Below, in pieces: positions 28,053-36,756 of a stretch of DNA of 64,000 bases. Under the pieces are notes generated by a model. That model ran no database searches. It saw only the letters and a program-made list of their open reading frames with translations, and was not told where the DNA came from. This DNA is from Erythrobacteraceae bacterium E2-1 Yellow Sea (GTDB lineage Bacteria > Pseudomonadota > Alphaproteobacteria > Sphingomonadales > Sphingomonadaceae): contig JADCLP010000001.1 of assembly GCA_014983025.1 (NCBI GenBank), forward strand, positions 558,001 to 622,000, in the 5' to 3' direction. The position numbers were made by a program, and so were the translations under genes. The first letter of the stretch is position 1. Each line of letters begins with the position of its first letter.

Positions 28053-29578
28053 CCAGAGCGGCGCTGGCTTCCGCCACGATTGCCACGACGGGCACCGCCA
28101 TCGCCATTACTGCGACGTTGGCCCTGCTCACCGCGGTTGCCGCTGCGATTCTCACCGCCACGGCTCTCACCACCGCTGCGCTCACCCTGCCATTTGGGCT
28201 TGCCCGCACGTGATGCATGCTTCTGGTTTGGCTTTTGGCGAGGCCTGTCAGTACGCTGTTCGCCACCCTCTGCCGTACGCGGCGCTCCACTGCGTTCACC
28301 GCCGCGGCGTTCACCACGGTCCGCACCACGCGCACCGCCACGTACACCGCCCTTGGGCCTTGGGTTGACGCGCTTCATGGGTTGGTTCGGCTCACGCTTT
28401 GTCGGGCCAACGCCTTCCACCACAGCACGGAAATTATCCGGCAATGGCAGGCGCTCAAACTCGGCGTCAGTATTGCGTTGAATGTCTTTCAGATATGCGC
28501 GCTCGTCCTCGGCACAGAAAGCGATCGCGATGCCATCCTTGCCAGCACGTGCAGTCCGCCCGATGCGGTGAACATATTGTTCGGGCACATTGGGCAGCTC
28601 GTAATTGATCACATGGCTGACGCCGGGGATGTCGATCCCGCGCGCGGCCACATCGGTGGCCACCAGCACAGGCACCTTGGCCCGACGGAATTCATCCAGC
28701 GCACGCTGGCGCTGCGGCTGTGACTTGTTGCCATGAATGGCATTGGCCGGAATGCCGATCTGGCTCAATTTCTTCACCACGCGATCCGCGCCATGCTTGG
28801 TCCGGGTAAAAATCAGCACACGCTCCAGATCGCCCGGCACCGCATGGCGGCCAGACAGGATCATTTCGAGCAGCGCCTGCTTTTCATCCTGCTGCACCAT
28901 CAGCAGATATTGGTCGACACGTTCGGCTGTGGTCGCTGCGGGCGTCACCGAAACCTGCACTGGATCATTGCAATAATTGCCGACCAGATCCTTGATCGCC
29001 TTGGGCATGGTGGCGCTGAAGAACAGCGTCTGCCGCTCAGCCGGGGCAAGTTGGTGGATGCGGCGCAGCGCATGGATAAAGCCCAGATCCAGCATCTGGT
29101 CCGCTTCATCCAGCACCAGAATTTCAAGACCAGTAAGGTTGAACGCCTTCTGGTCCACGAGGTCGAGCAGGCGACCCGGTGTTGCCACCAGAATATCCGT
29201 GCCACGATGCAGCTTGTTGCGATCCTTGTTAACCGAAGTGCCGCCAACGATGGATTGAACCTTCAACCCGGCCATGGCGCCATAATCCTTGGCGCTTTGT
29301 GCAATCTGCGTTGCCAGTTCGCGCGTTGGGGCCAGCACCAGCATGCGGCAGCTCTTGAACGGAATGCGGTTGTCCGCTTCACGCAGCCGGTCAATGCTGG
29401 GCAGCATGAATGCCGCCGTCTTGCCAGTGCCTGTCTGGGCGATACCCAACAAATCACGACCCTGCAGCACGGCTGGGATCGCCTGTGCCTGGATCGGTGT
29501 GGGATCATTATAGCCCTTCATATCAAGGGCCTGGAGAACGGGCTGTGATAGCCCAAGTTGATCAAATGTAGTCGTCAT
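28049..29578 (-). CDS. rhlE: DEAD-box RNA helicase, RhlE-like
   Basis: ATP-dependent RNA helicase of about 509 residues, probably acting in ribosome assembly and mRNA decay. Motifs appear in order: Q motif (PTPIQAQAIP), I (AQTGTGKT), Ia (PTRELA), II (DEAD), III (SAT), IV (IFTRTKHGADRV), V and VI (HRIGRTARAG). The last about 130 residues are a disordered Arg/Gly tail with RGG-like repeats, likely binding RNA. The start is ATG 29578 (MTTTFDQLGL). More than 200 bp of non-coding DNA lie upstream, leaving room for a regulated leader. Confidence 0.93.
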   Translation of the reverse strand: MTTTFDQLGLSQPVLQALDMKGYNDPTPIQAQAIPAVLQGRDLLGIAQTGTGKTAAFMLPSIDRLREADNRIPFKSCRMLVLAPTRELATQIAQSAKDYGAMAGLKVQSIVGGTSVNKDRNKLHRGTDILVATPGRLLDLVDQKAFNLTGLEILVLDEADQMLDLGFIHALRRIHQLAPAERQTLFFSATMPKAIKDLVGNYCNDPVQVSVTPAATTAERVDQYLLMVQQDEKQALLEMILSGRHAVPGDLERVLIFTRTKHGADRVVKKLSQIGIPANAIHGNKSQPQRQRALDEFRRAKVPVLVATDVAARGIDIPGVSHVINYELPNVPEQYVHRIGRTARAGKDGIAIAFCAEDERAYLKDIQRNTDAEFERLPLPDNFRAVVEGVGPTKREPNQPMKRVNPRPKGGVRGGARGADRGERRGGERSGAPRTAEGGEQRTDRPRQKPNQKHASRAGKPKWQGERSGGESRGGENRSGNRGEQGQRRSNGDGGARRGNRGGSQRRSG

Positions 29579-29803
29579 AAAAACTCGCAATATATGCGGG
29601 CACGCGCAGCCACATAGAGGGCGCGCGCGATCGCGGTGGTTTCAAACCGCCCGCGTGAAAAGGGAAGTCCTTGGGGAAATAACCGAAACGCGGCCTCTGG
29701 AGGGATATAAAATCCGCCGCTTCACGCTGGCACTGGCGTTTCGCTGCGCACCCTGTGGATGCTGTATTGCAAAAAGTCAAAGAAATTCGGGCATCCTACT
29801 GAT

Positions 29804-30004
29804 TCAGTCAGAGCTCTTTCCGGCAACAAGTGCCTTGCTCCATGCGCATGCGGCGGCGGCACCCAGCCTTAGCTGGAAGCCACCGATGCGCCCGGCAATA
29901 TGTTCTGCCTTGGCCAATTGTACGTCACGATCGCCATCATTTTTGGCGTCTCCTGCACGTATCAATGCCTTCTGGTGTGCGGCATATTCCAAATTGAGGT
30001 CCAT
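29804..30004 (-). CDS. Small conserved-looking hypothetical protein
   Basis: A 66-residue helical protein beginning MDLNLEYAAHQKALIRAGDA, with alternating charged and alanine-rich stretches and a C-terminal IAGRIGGFQLRLGAAAA. AGGAG lies 7 nt before the ATG, which supports it as real. I do not recognise the family. The AAHQKAL...A..H/IAGRI pattern recalls small helical proteins in other sphingomonads. A tiny gene precedes it on the same strand. Confidence 0.6.
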   Translation of the reverse strand: MDLNLEYAAHQKALIRAGDAKNDGDRDVQLAKAEHIAGRIGGFQLRLGAAAACAWSKALVAGKSSD

Positions 30005-30059
30005 ATGCTGTCTCCTGCATGGTGCGCAGATGCAAACAGCACGCCCGCACTGGGTTGGA

Positions 30060-30212
30060 TCAGTCGATCATCGCGGCGACAAGCCGCTGAAGTTCGATTG
30101 TCGAAAGCATGGCCGGGAATGAGATATTCCGATTCATGCGGGACTTGGCATCCACCCTGTGACAGGGCGAAAGTGGATGGCGCATATTGGCGCCGATATT
30201 CATCGTATTCAT
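30060..30212 (-). CDS. Very small hypothetical protein (50 residues)
   Basis: Reading on the minus strand from ATG 30212 to TGA 30060 gives a 50-residue peptide starting MNTMNIGANMRHP and ending ELQRLVAAMID. AAGGA lies 4 nt before the ATG, and the frame is open throughout. It lies between infA (47 bp upstream) and the 66-residue gene (55 bp downstream), all on one strand, so it may be part of an infA transcript. No function known; the call rests on the ribosome-binding site and context. Confidence 0.45.
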   Translation of the reverse strand: MNTMNIGANMRHPLSPCHRVDAKSRMNRNISFPAMLSTIELQRLVAAMID

Positions 30213-30259
30213 TTTATCCTTGTCGGCAGCCTGTTGCTGCCGTTCATAATTGTATCGGG

Positions 30260-30526
30260 TCAGCGCCTGAAGCCGCGCTTGCGCGGCCCACCAGGGCCCT
30301 GACCCGGCGTACGTTCACGAAAAACGATCCGGCCCTTGCTCAGGTCATAGGGTGTAATTTCCACGTGAACGCGGTCACCCACCACCGAACGGATCCGAAA
30401 CCGGCGCATTTTGCCGGCTGTATAGGCGATAATCCGATGCTGATTGTCCAGGGTAACGCCGAAGCGTCCATCGGGCAGGATCTCGTCGATCGCACCTTCC
30501 ATCGTAATCAGCTCTTCTTTCGCCAA
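30260..30526 (-). CDS. infA: Translation initiation factor IF-1
   Basis: Essential factor that occupies the ribosomal A site during initiation. The S1/OB-fold protein has 88 residues, [20 protein letters not shown] onward, with [16 protein letters not shown] as RNA-binding strands. It has a Gly/Arg-rich tail ([16 protein letters not shown]), a longer C-terminus than the 72-residue E. coli form and common in this class. The start codon is TTG at 30526; no ATG fits the conserved N-terminus. Confidence 0.95.
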   Translation of the reverse strand: MAKEELITMEGAIDEILPDGRFGVTLDNQHRIIAYTAGKMRRFRIRSVVGDRVHVEITPYDLSKGRIVFRERTPGQGPGGPRKRGFRR

Positions 30527-30745
30527 ATCATTTCCCGATCATGCAAAAATCTTTCGCACACGGGTGAATCCCGATGCGAAGCCAAGTTGTGAGAAAGGGA
30601 AAAATCGTGCCGCCTTGCGGCCAGCAAATTCCGTCGCAAACGACGTCAGGCAATTTCCATATAGCTCAATGTAAAAAAATTACAAGACCTGCTGGCTTTA
30701 TCGTCACTTTCGGGATGGCTGCTCGGCAGTTTCTTATAGCCATGC

Positions 30746-30775
30746 AAAAAGGGCCGCATCCGTAGATGCAGCCCT
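30746..30775 (-). terminator. Terminator after tautomerase gene
   Basis: On the minus strand AAGGGCTGCATC, loop TACG, GATGCGGCCC and TTTTT form a 12-bp stem with one wobble pair and a UNCG-like loop. Confidence 0.88.
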
Positions 30776-30800
30776 TCTATCTTGCTCTGCTTCAGCGGGG

Positions 30801-31025
30801 TCAGGCGGCTTTCTTGCCACCCAGCGCATGAACATCGGCAGCGCCAAGTCGCTGGCCACCAATGGCCCAATCGCCCTGTTCAACTTCCATGATGCGGACC
30901 CAGGTAACGGGGCGCATGGCTTCACCTTCAACCTGGATCATGGCTTCTGTGACCTTGTCGATCAGATCGGCCTTCTGGTCATTGGTGAAAACGTCCTTGA
31001 TCACGTCAATAGTTACGAGCGGCAT
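30801..31025 (-). CDS. 4-oxalocrotonate tautomerase family protein
   Basis: A 74-residue tautomerase-fold enzyme. After removal of Met the N-terminal catalytic proline ([12 protein letters not shown]) is in place, and the conserved Arg region [20 protein letters not shown] follows. Members isomerise enol/keto acids, often in aromatic catabolism, but no such pathway genes are near, so the substrate is unknown. AAGGAG precedes the ATG and a terminator follows, so it is a single-gene unit, divergent from the winged-helix regulator. Confidence 0.88.
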   Translation of the reverse strand: MPLVTIDVIKDVFTNDQKADLIDKVTEAMIQVEGEAMRPVTWVRIMEVEQGDWAIGGQRLGAADVHALGGKKAA

Positions 31026-31173
31026 TTCAATTCTCCTTGAGTAAATCGTTGTTTCAAATCAGCGTCTGTGCTGTCTCGATGATCAGGGGATAGGGCGCTT
31101 TTTCCCGCCATGCTTGACGCGGGCGTGAAGATATCTGACCTTTCCATGAAGATTTGCGCAGGAAGGCGGATAT

Positions 31174-32778
31174 TTGGCGATTTCGGGGGGTCTGGTCTTC
31201 ACCTTTGATGGATTCGAACTGGACACGGGCCGGTTCGAACTGCGTTGCGATGGCGCACGCGTGCATGTCGAACCACAGGTACTCTCCCTCCTCATCATGC
31301 TGGCCGAAAATCGCGAACGCATGGTCAGCAAGGATGAACTGATCGACGCCATCTGGGATGGACGCATCGTTTCCGAATCCGCTGTCGCCGCCCGAATAAA
31401 GGCCGCACGCAAGGCGATTGGCGATGATGGCAGCGCACAACGCCTGATCCGCACGGTGCATGGCAAGGGGTTTCGCTTTGTCGGAGATGTGGTGGAAAGC
31501 GGCGGAGCGCCAGCCACACCTGCCCCAACCATTCAGCTGATCAGTGAGGCGCAATCGGCCGAGGCGATTACCACTGCGCTGCGTACGGCCCGCGATGGGC
31601 GGCCATCAATCGCGGTGCTGCCGTTCCAGCTGCTGGGGGAACCCGGCGCGCATGATATTGTCGCCGATGCACTGCCTGCCGATATCATCATGGACTTGTC
31701 ACGCCTGCACTGGTTGTTCGTGATCGCGCGCGGTTCCAGCTTTCGTTTTCGCGGGCCCGATGTTGACCCGGTTGCGGTGGCGCGTGAGCTGGCCGTTCGA
31801 TATTGTTTGACCGGCACAATCGAGCTGGCCGGAAAGGAAGTGACCATAACGGTCAGCCTGATTGACAGTGAAGGTGGCACCATTTGGGCCGAGCAATATC
31901 GCGGCGCGCTTCACGAACTGCAGCAGATGCGGCCAGAGATTGAAAGCCATGTGGTCGCCAGCCTGGCCGTACAAATCCCGCAGAATGAAGTGCGGCTGGC
32001 GCGCCGCCGCCCTGCCACGGAACTCGATGCATGGGCCAGTTTTCACCTTGGGTTGGACCATATGTACCGCTTCAACCGGCAAGATAATGCAAAGGCCGCA
32101 GCACTATTCGCGCAGTCGCTGGAGCGGGATCCCTATTTCTCCGGCGCGCTGGGCGGCCTCTCCTTCACCCATTTCCAGTCTGCGTTCATGCGCTTTGCTG
32201 ATGATCCTGCGGCAGAAGTGGAGCAGGCACGGGCACTGGCGCAGCAGGCGGTGGAGGCAGACCGGCTGGACCCCTTCGCCCATTTCAATGTCGGGCGCTG
32301 TTCATGGCTGGAAGGGCGACTGGAGGATTCAATCGGCTGGTTTGACCGGGCAACCACCCTCAGCCCCAGTTTCGCCCAAGGCGTTTATACGCGTGGACTG
32401 GTCGGGGTGATGGCAGGGCAGGCAGAGCAGGCGGATGCAGATCTGGCGCTGGCTTTCGATCTCAGCCCGCTCGACCCGCTGGCCTATGGCATGGTGTCAG
32501 GCCGTGCGCTGGCCCAATTGCAATTGGGCGATTTGACCAAGGCAGAGGATTTGGCCGTAAAGGCCGCGCTGATGCCCGGTGCGCACAAGCATATTTCTCT
32601 GATTGCAGCGGTGGCGTCACACATCGTCGGCAAGGATGCAGAGGCGCAGCATTGGCTGGCCCGCGCGAAGCAGGCCGATCCGGCGATCAATGCAGAGGTG
32701 TTCTTCGCCTCTTTTCCCTTCGCGCGCAATTCCGCCCGCGAGATGCTGGAAAAGAGCATGCGGGAATTGGGGTTGTGA
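31174..32778 (+). CDS. Winged-helix regulator with TolB-like and TPR domains (CadC-like, soluble)
   Basis: A 534-residue protein. An OmpR/PhoB-type DNA-binding domain is at about 8-95 (LSLLIMLAENRERMVSKDEL and RTVHGKGFRFVG). A FlgO/TolB-like segment is at about 140-260 (RPSIAVLPFQLLGEPGAHDI and CLTGTIELAGKEVTITVSLI), and TPR repeats fill the rest. No transmembrane helix is present, unlike CadC, so it should be cytosolic. The start is TTG with GGAAGG 7 nt upstream; no ATG covers the domain. Ligand and targets are unknown. The AT-rich gene begins 3 bp after its stop. Confidence 0.8.
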   Translation: MAISGGLVFTFDGFELDTGRFELRCDGARVHVEPQVLSLLIMLAENRERMVSKDELIDAIWDGRIVSESAVAARIKAARKAIGDDGSAQRLIRTVHGKGFRFVGDVVESGGAPATPAPTIQLISEAQSAEAITTALRTARDGRPSIAVLPFQLLGEPGAHDIVADALPADIIMDLSRLHWLFVIARGSSFRFRGPDVDPVAVARELAVRYCLTGTIELAGKEVTITVSLIDSEGGTIWAEQYRGALHELQQMRPEIESHVVASLAVQIPQNEVRLARRRPATELDAWASFHLGLDHMYRFNRQDNAKAAALFAQSLERDPYFSGALGGLSFTHFQSAFMRFADDPAAEVEQARALAQQAVEADRLDPFAHFNVGRCSWLEGRLEDSIGWFDRATTLSPSFAQGVYTRGLVGVMAGQAEQADADLALAFDLSPLDPLAYGMVSGRALAQLQLGDLTKAEDLAVKAALMPGAHKHISLIAAVASHIVGKDAEAQHWLARAKQADPAINAEVFFASFPFARNSAREMLEKSMRELGL

Positions 32779-32781
32779 CGA

Positions 32782-33663
32782 GTGATACAAAATTGCCTAC
32801 TTTGCGGGAGCCATGCCAGATTACGAAAAAGCCATATCATTCCTAAATTTGTTTTTCGATGGCTGAAAAAGCGGGCTGGAGACTCCGGCTTTATACGCAA
32901 CACCGACCGACCTAATCAGAGAGTACAGGATGGATTGAAGGAATATTGGCTTTGCGATCCATGCGAAAATATCTTTGCGAAGGACGAAACCATGTTCGCA
33001 AATAGAATATTTCACCCATATTGTGCAGGAGAACAAAAACTTCGACATGGTCCAGAGCTACTTAGATTTACCACATCGGTTTCTTGGCGTGTCCTGCATT
33101 ATGCCTATGGTCGGAACTCTAGTGCTCCATACACAGTTACTCAACGTGAACTAATTCAAAGTGCTGAAGAGACTTGGAGAGAATTTCTTCTAGGAAAAAG
33201 AAAAAACGTAAGAAATTTCTGTCAACACATTATCCCATTCGGGCTAATTTCCGAATCAACAATCGGTCAACTTCCTACAAATATGAATCGATTCATAGCT
33301 GGTGCAGTCACATTGGACATAATCGGCTCTAGAAAGATGTGCATGACCTTCGCAAAACTAGGCCCATTTATAATACTCGGCCATATTCAAGGACGCACCA
33401 AAGATTGGATTGGATCACGAGTTTGGGCACAATCAGGAACGATCCCTGCTACAGAATATCACCTTCCATGGGGCTTCCTTCCTTTGCTGAAAGAGAAGGC
33501 GTTGCACATACAAAATGCTTGGACGCAACTCAGCCCAGATCAAGCAGCTAAAATCGATGAACGAATACAGGCACTTGGAGATGCATTCTTTGCTACACCT
33601 CAAGGAGAAGCAATATTAGCAGACGCTGCAATGTTTGGTCTTGATGCAATAAAACGAAATTAG
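32782..33663 (+). CDS. AT-rich gene for unknown protein with CxxC zinc-ribbon/HNH-like N-terminus
   Basis: A 293-residue protein of clearly different composition from its neighbours (38% G+C in the sample 33001-33060) and AT-ending codons (ATA, AGA, AAA). The N-terminus has CLLCG, a SHIIPKFVFRWLKK segment and then WLCDPCEN, i.e. two CxxC pairs around a conserved His. This resembles zinc-bound HNH-like nuclease openings found in accessory genes, but the catalytic core is not certain. The start is GTG with no clear ribosome-binding site. It is probably acquired horizontally and might be a defence or stand-alone nuclease-like protein. Confidence 0.65.
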   Translation: MIQNCLLCGSHARLRKSHIIPKFVFRWLKKRAGDSGFIRNTDRPNQRVQDGLKEYWLCDPCENIFAKDETMFANRIFHPYCAGEQKLRHGPELLRFTTSVSWRVLHYAYGRNSSAPYTVTQRELIQSAEETWREFLLGKRKNVRNFCQHIIPFGLISESTIGQLPTNMNRFIAGAVTLDIIGSRKMCMTFAKLGPFIILGHIQGRTKDWIGSRVWAQSGTIPATEYHLPWGFLPLLKEKALHIQNAWTQLSPDQAAKIDERIQALGDAFFATPQGEAILADAAMFGLDAIKRN

Positions 33664-33670
33664 GTCAGTT

Positions 33671-35209
33671 TCACAACCCCGCCTTGGCCAGCAGCGCGGT
33701 CGTGCTGGCGTCAAACTCGGCCCCGCCTGCCTCTATATCCTTGGCCATTTTCTTGCCCAGCTCCACACCGAACTGGTCAAACGGATTGATCCCCATCAGC
33801 ACGGCATTGCAGAAGGTGCGGTGTTCGTGAAATGCGATCAGCGCTCCCAGTGTCGCCCCATCCAGATCATCGCACAGCATGGTCGCGCTGGGCCTGTTGC
33901 CGGGAAAGGCACGCGCAGGGTCTTTCCCGTCCGCCGCCATATTGCCGCCCGCCATCAGCGCCGCCCCTTGGGCAAAGCAATTGGTCAACAAAATGGCGTG
34001 ATGCGCCGGATCGAGCGCATCGCCCGGCGCAATGCTGGCGATAAAATCCACCGGCACAAGGTTGGTGCCCTGATGCAGCAATTGGAACACGGCATGTTGC
34101 GCGTCCGTCCCCACCCCGCCCCAGGTAATCGGCGCGGTTGGCCCATCCACCGGCGCGCCTGATGCTGTCACACGCTTGCCATTGCTCTCCATCTCCAGCT
34201 GCTGGAGATAGGATGGGAACAGGCCAAGTCGTTCATCATAGGCGAACACGGCGCGCGTCTGGCAGCCACGCAGGCGCGTATAATATTGATCGGCAAAGGC
34301 CGCGCGCAGGCACAGATTGGCCGCGCCATCTGTGCTGGCAAAATGTTCATCCACCGCACGCGCGCCAGCCAGCATGGCCGAAAATTCATCCCAGCCCACG
34401 GCCAGCGCGACCGGGAAACCGATCGAGGACCACAGCGAATATCGCCCGCCCACACTTTCCGGGAAAGGCAGAACACGCGTTTCATCCACGCCCCATTCCA
34501 CGGCAGCTTCAGGGTTCGCGGTCAGAGCTACAACCCGGCCCGATGGGTCAGACACGCCATTCTCGCCCAGCCATTTCAGCGCAGAGGCCGCATTGGTCAT
34601 GGTTTCAATGGTGGTGAAAGTCTTGCTCGCCACCGCCACCATCGTGGTTGCCGGATCACAGGCGGCAAAGGCCTGCTCCAGCGCGACACCATCAATGTTT
34701 GAAACGACATGGACATCCACCAGCGACAGATCGCGCGCCAGCGCATCCACTGCCAATGCCGGGCCCAGTGCGCTGCCGCCAATGCCGATATGGATCAGGT
34801 GATTGACCTCTCCCAGCGCGCCCTGATGGATCGCCTCTACCAGCATGCCCATGCGCGCGTGGAGCGCCGTGGCCTCTTCCACATCGGCGGCATCGCCCAT
34901 TCCGCGCTGCGCCGTATGGGTGGCAGCACGCCCTTCGGTATTGTTGATTTTTTCGCCTGACAGCAATGCCGCACGTTTGCTGGCGAAATCGCATGCCTGT
35001 GCCAGCGACTCAAATCCTGCGATCAGATCAGCATCCAGATGCGTTTTCGACCAATCGAACAATATGCCCGATGTCCCTTCCTCCGCATCCCACTCAATCC
35101 GCCCGCTCAACCCTTCAACACGGGTCGCATCGCCAGCAAACAATTGCCCCAGCGTGGCTTGCGACACTTGCTGCAAATGGGCCCATGCGGCGGCGATCTT
35201 GTCAGTCAT
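33671..35209 (-). CDS. pgi: Glucose-6-phosphate isomerase
   Basis: Interconverts glucose-6-phosphate and fructose-6-phosphate in the cytosol. The 512-residue protein has the sugar-phosphate SIS fold (HIGIGGSALGPALAVDAL, SKTFTTIETMTNA) and the PGI signatures (FPESVGGRYSLWSSIGFPVA; GINPFDQFGVELGKKMA near the end). The length is shorter than the E. coli enzyme but usual for sphingomonads. Its 5' end faces lepB, with about 48 bp between the two starts. Confidence 0.96.
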   Translation of the reverse strand: MTDKIAAAWAHLQQVSQATLGQLFAGDATRVEGLSGRIEWDAEEGTSGILFDWSKTHLDADLIAGFESLAQACDFASKRAALLSGEKINNTEGRAATHTAQRGMGDAADVEEATALHARMGMLVEAIHQGALGEVNHLIHIGIGGSALGPALAVDALARDLSLVDVHVVSNIDGVALEQAFAACDPATTMVAVASKTFTTIETMTNAASALKWLGENGVSDPSGRVVALTANPEAAVEWGVDETRVLPFPESVGGRYSLWSSIGFPVALAVGWDEFSAMLAGARAVDEHFASTDGAANLCLRAAFADQYYTRLRGCQTRAVFAYDERLGLFPSYLQQLEMESNGKRVTASGAPVDGPTAPITWGGVGTDAQHAVFQLLHQGTNLVPVDFIASIAPGDALDPAHHAILLTNCFAQGAALMAGGNMAADGKDPARAFPGNRPSATMLCDDLDGATLGALIAFHEHRTFCNAVLMGINPFDQFGVELGKKMAKDIEAGGAEFDASTTALLAKAGL

Positions 35210-35257
35210 CGTGAAAACCCTTCCTTGGCGCGTCTGACGCGGTTAGGGACGTCAGCA

Positions 35258-36088
35258 ATGGAAGAAAAGACCATAGATACGAATGCACCTGCTGAAATGG
35301 CGGAGAATAAGCCCGAAAGCGCGGCCAGCTTTGCCTGGTTCGTGGCCAAATTGGCGATCGTGGTGCTGATTTTCCGCAGCTTCATTTTCGCGCCCTTTTC
35401 CATCCCATCGGAAAGCATGTTGCCCACGCTGTGGAATGGTGATTACCTGCTCGCCGCGAAATGGCCCTATGGCATTTCCAGCCATTCACTGCCGTTGGGC
35501 CTCGACCTGTTTGATGGGCGGATTATGGAAAGCCAGCCTGAACGCGGTGATGTGGTGATTTTCAAACATCCGGTGGATGGCAGCGAATATATCAAACGCG
35601 CCATCGCCCTGCCCGGCGATACGGTGGAGATACGCGATGGCCAGCTGGTGCTGAACGGCACCGCAGTGCCCAAACAGCGGATTGATGATTTCATCATTCC
35701 CGTCACCTCCAATACAGATTGCGCCTGGGGCGCAATGCAAGAGACAGCGCCTGATGGCGGGCAGCAATGCCGTTACGCCCGTTTCCGCGAAACTCTGCCT
35801 TCAGGCGCAAGTTACGATGTGCTCGATTTCGGTGAGACACCGGCGGATAATTATGGCCCGATCATCGTGCCTGAAGGGCGCATGTTCGTGATGGGTGACA
35901 ATCGCGACAATTCGCAGGACAGCCGCTTCCCAGCCGCTGCGGGGCATGGTGTTGGTCTGGTCCCGCAGGATAATCTGGTTGGCCGTGCGACCGTGCTGAT
36001 GTGGTCAACTGATGGCAGCGCCCAATGGCTGCTGCCCTGGACCTGGTTCAGCGCCGCCCGCTGGGGCCGGATCGGGGGCGGTTTGTGA
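35258..36088 (+). CDS. lepB: Signal peptidase I
   Basis: Inner-membrane serine protease that removes Sec signal peptides. The 276-residue protein has one N-terminal transmembrane helix (about 25-45), catalytic Ser53 in PSESMLPTL, general-base Lys113 in YIKRAIALPGD, and the box GDNRDNSQDSRFPAAAGHG. ATG 35258 has AGGGA upstream; longer in-frame starts would overlap pgi on the other strand. Its stop overlaps the rnc GTG, beginning the lepB-rnc-era operon. Confidence 0.96.
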   Translation: MEEKTIDTNAPAEMAENKPESAASFAWFVAKLAIVVLIFRSFIFAPFSIPSESMLPTLWNGDYLLAAKWPYGISSHSLPLGLDLFDGRIMESQPERGDVVIFKHPVDGSEYIKRAIALPGDTVEIRDGQLVLNGTAVPKQRIDDFIIPVTSNTDCAWGAMQETAPDGGQQCRYARFRETLPSGASYDVLDFGETPADNYGPIIVPEGRMFVMGDNRDNSQDSRFPAAAGHGVGLVPQDNLVGRATVLMWSTDGSAQWLLPWTWFSAARWGRIGGGL

Positions 36089-36756
36089 GCCAGCTGGCAC
36101 CAGAAACCATCGAATGGCTGAAAGAACTTGGCTTTGCGCCAACTGACCATGACCTGTGGCTGGCCGCACTGACACATGGCAGCCATGATGGCGATGTGGA
36201 TTACGAGCGGCTGGAGTTCCTGGGCGACCGTGTGCTGGGCCTGTGCGTCGCAGAATGGCTGTACCGCCATAACGATGCGCCGGAAGGAAAATTGTCGCAG
36301 CGCCTCAACGCATTGGTCAGTCGTGAAACCTGTGCTCGCATCGCGCGCCGGATTGGCCTCGCCGAGCATATCCGCATGGGCAAGCAGGCGCGAGAGGACG
36401 GCGGCACCGAAAGCGTCAACATCCTGGGTGATGTGGTGGAGGCACTGCTGGGCGCTGGCTTTCTCGACAATGGCTTCGACCCGATACAGGCACTGGTGCA
36501 GAGTTTGTGGCTGGAAGAATTCGAAGCAGGTACGGGTGCCATCAAACACCCCAAAAGCGCATTGCAGGAATGGGCAGCGGGCAACCGCCGCAAGCCGCCC
36601 GTCTATGAGCTGATCGACCGTAGCGGGCCGGACCATGCGGCCAAATTCACAGTGCGCGTCTCTGTGTATAAGGTGGGAGAGGCAGAAGGTGTCGCCACCA
36701 GCAAGCAGGAAGCCGAAAAGCTGGCAGCCAAGAAATTTATGGAGCAATTTGCGTGA
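36085..36756 (+). CDS. rnc: Ribonuclease III
   Basis: Double-strand-specific endoribonuclease that processes rRNA and regulates mRNAs. The 223-residue protein has the catalytic signature ERLEFLGDRVLGL (41-53), a second acidic site near NILGDVVEALLGA, and a C-terminal double-stranded RNA-binding domain (HPKSALQEWAAGNR onward, ending EAEKLAAKKF). I choose GTG 36085, which overlaps the lepB TGA as GTGA with a G-rich ribosome-binding site. An ATG at 36025 lies inside lepB. Confidence 0.96.
   Translation: MSQLAPETIEWLKELGFAPTDHDLWLAALTHGSHDGDVDYERLEFLGDRVLGLCVAEWLYRHNDAPEGKLSQRLNALVSRETCARIARRIGLAEHIRMGKQAREDGGTESVNILGDVVEALLGAGFLDNGFDPIQALVQSLWLEEFEAGTGAIKHPKSALQEWAAGNRRKPPVYELIDRSGPDHAAKFTVRVSVYKVGEAEGVATSKQEAEKLAAKKFMEQFA

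Noticed and set aside
29655-30122. 155-codon plus-strand frame
   Set aside because: Overlaps the better-supported minus-strand small gene, has no ribosome-binding site and no recognisable domain.
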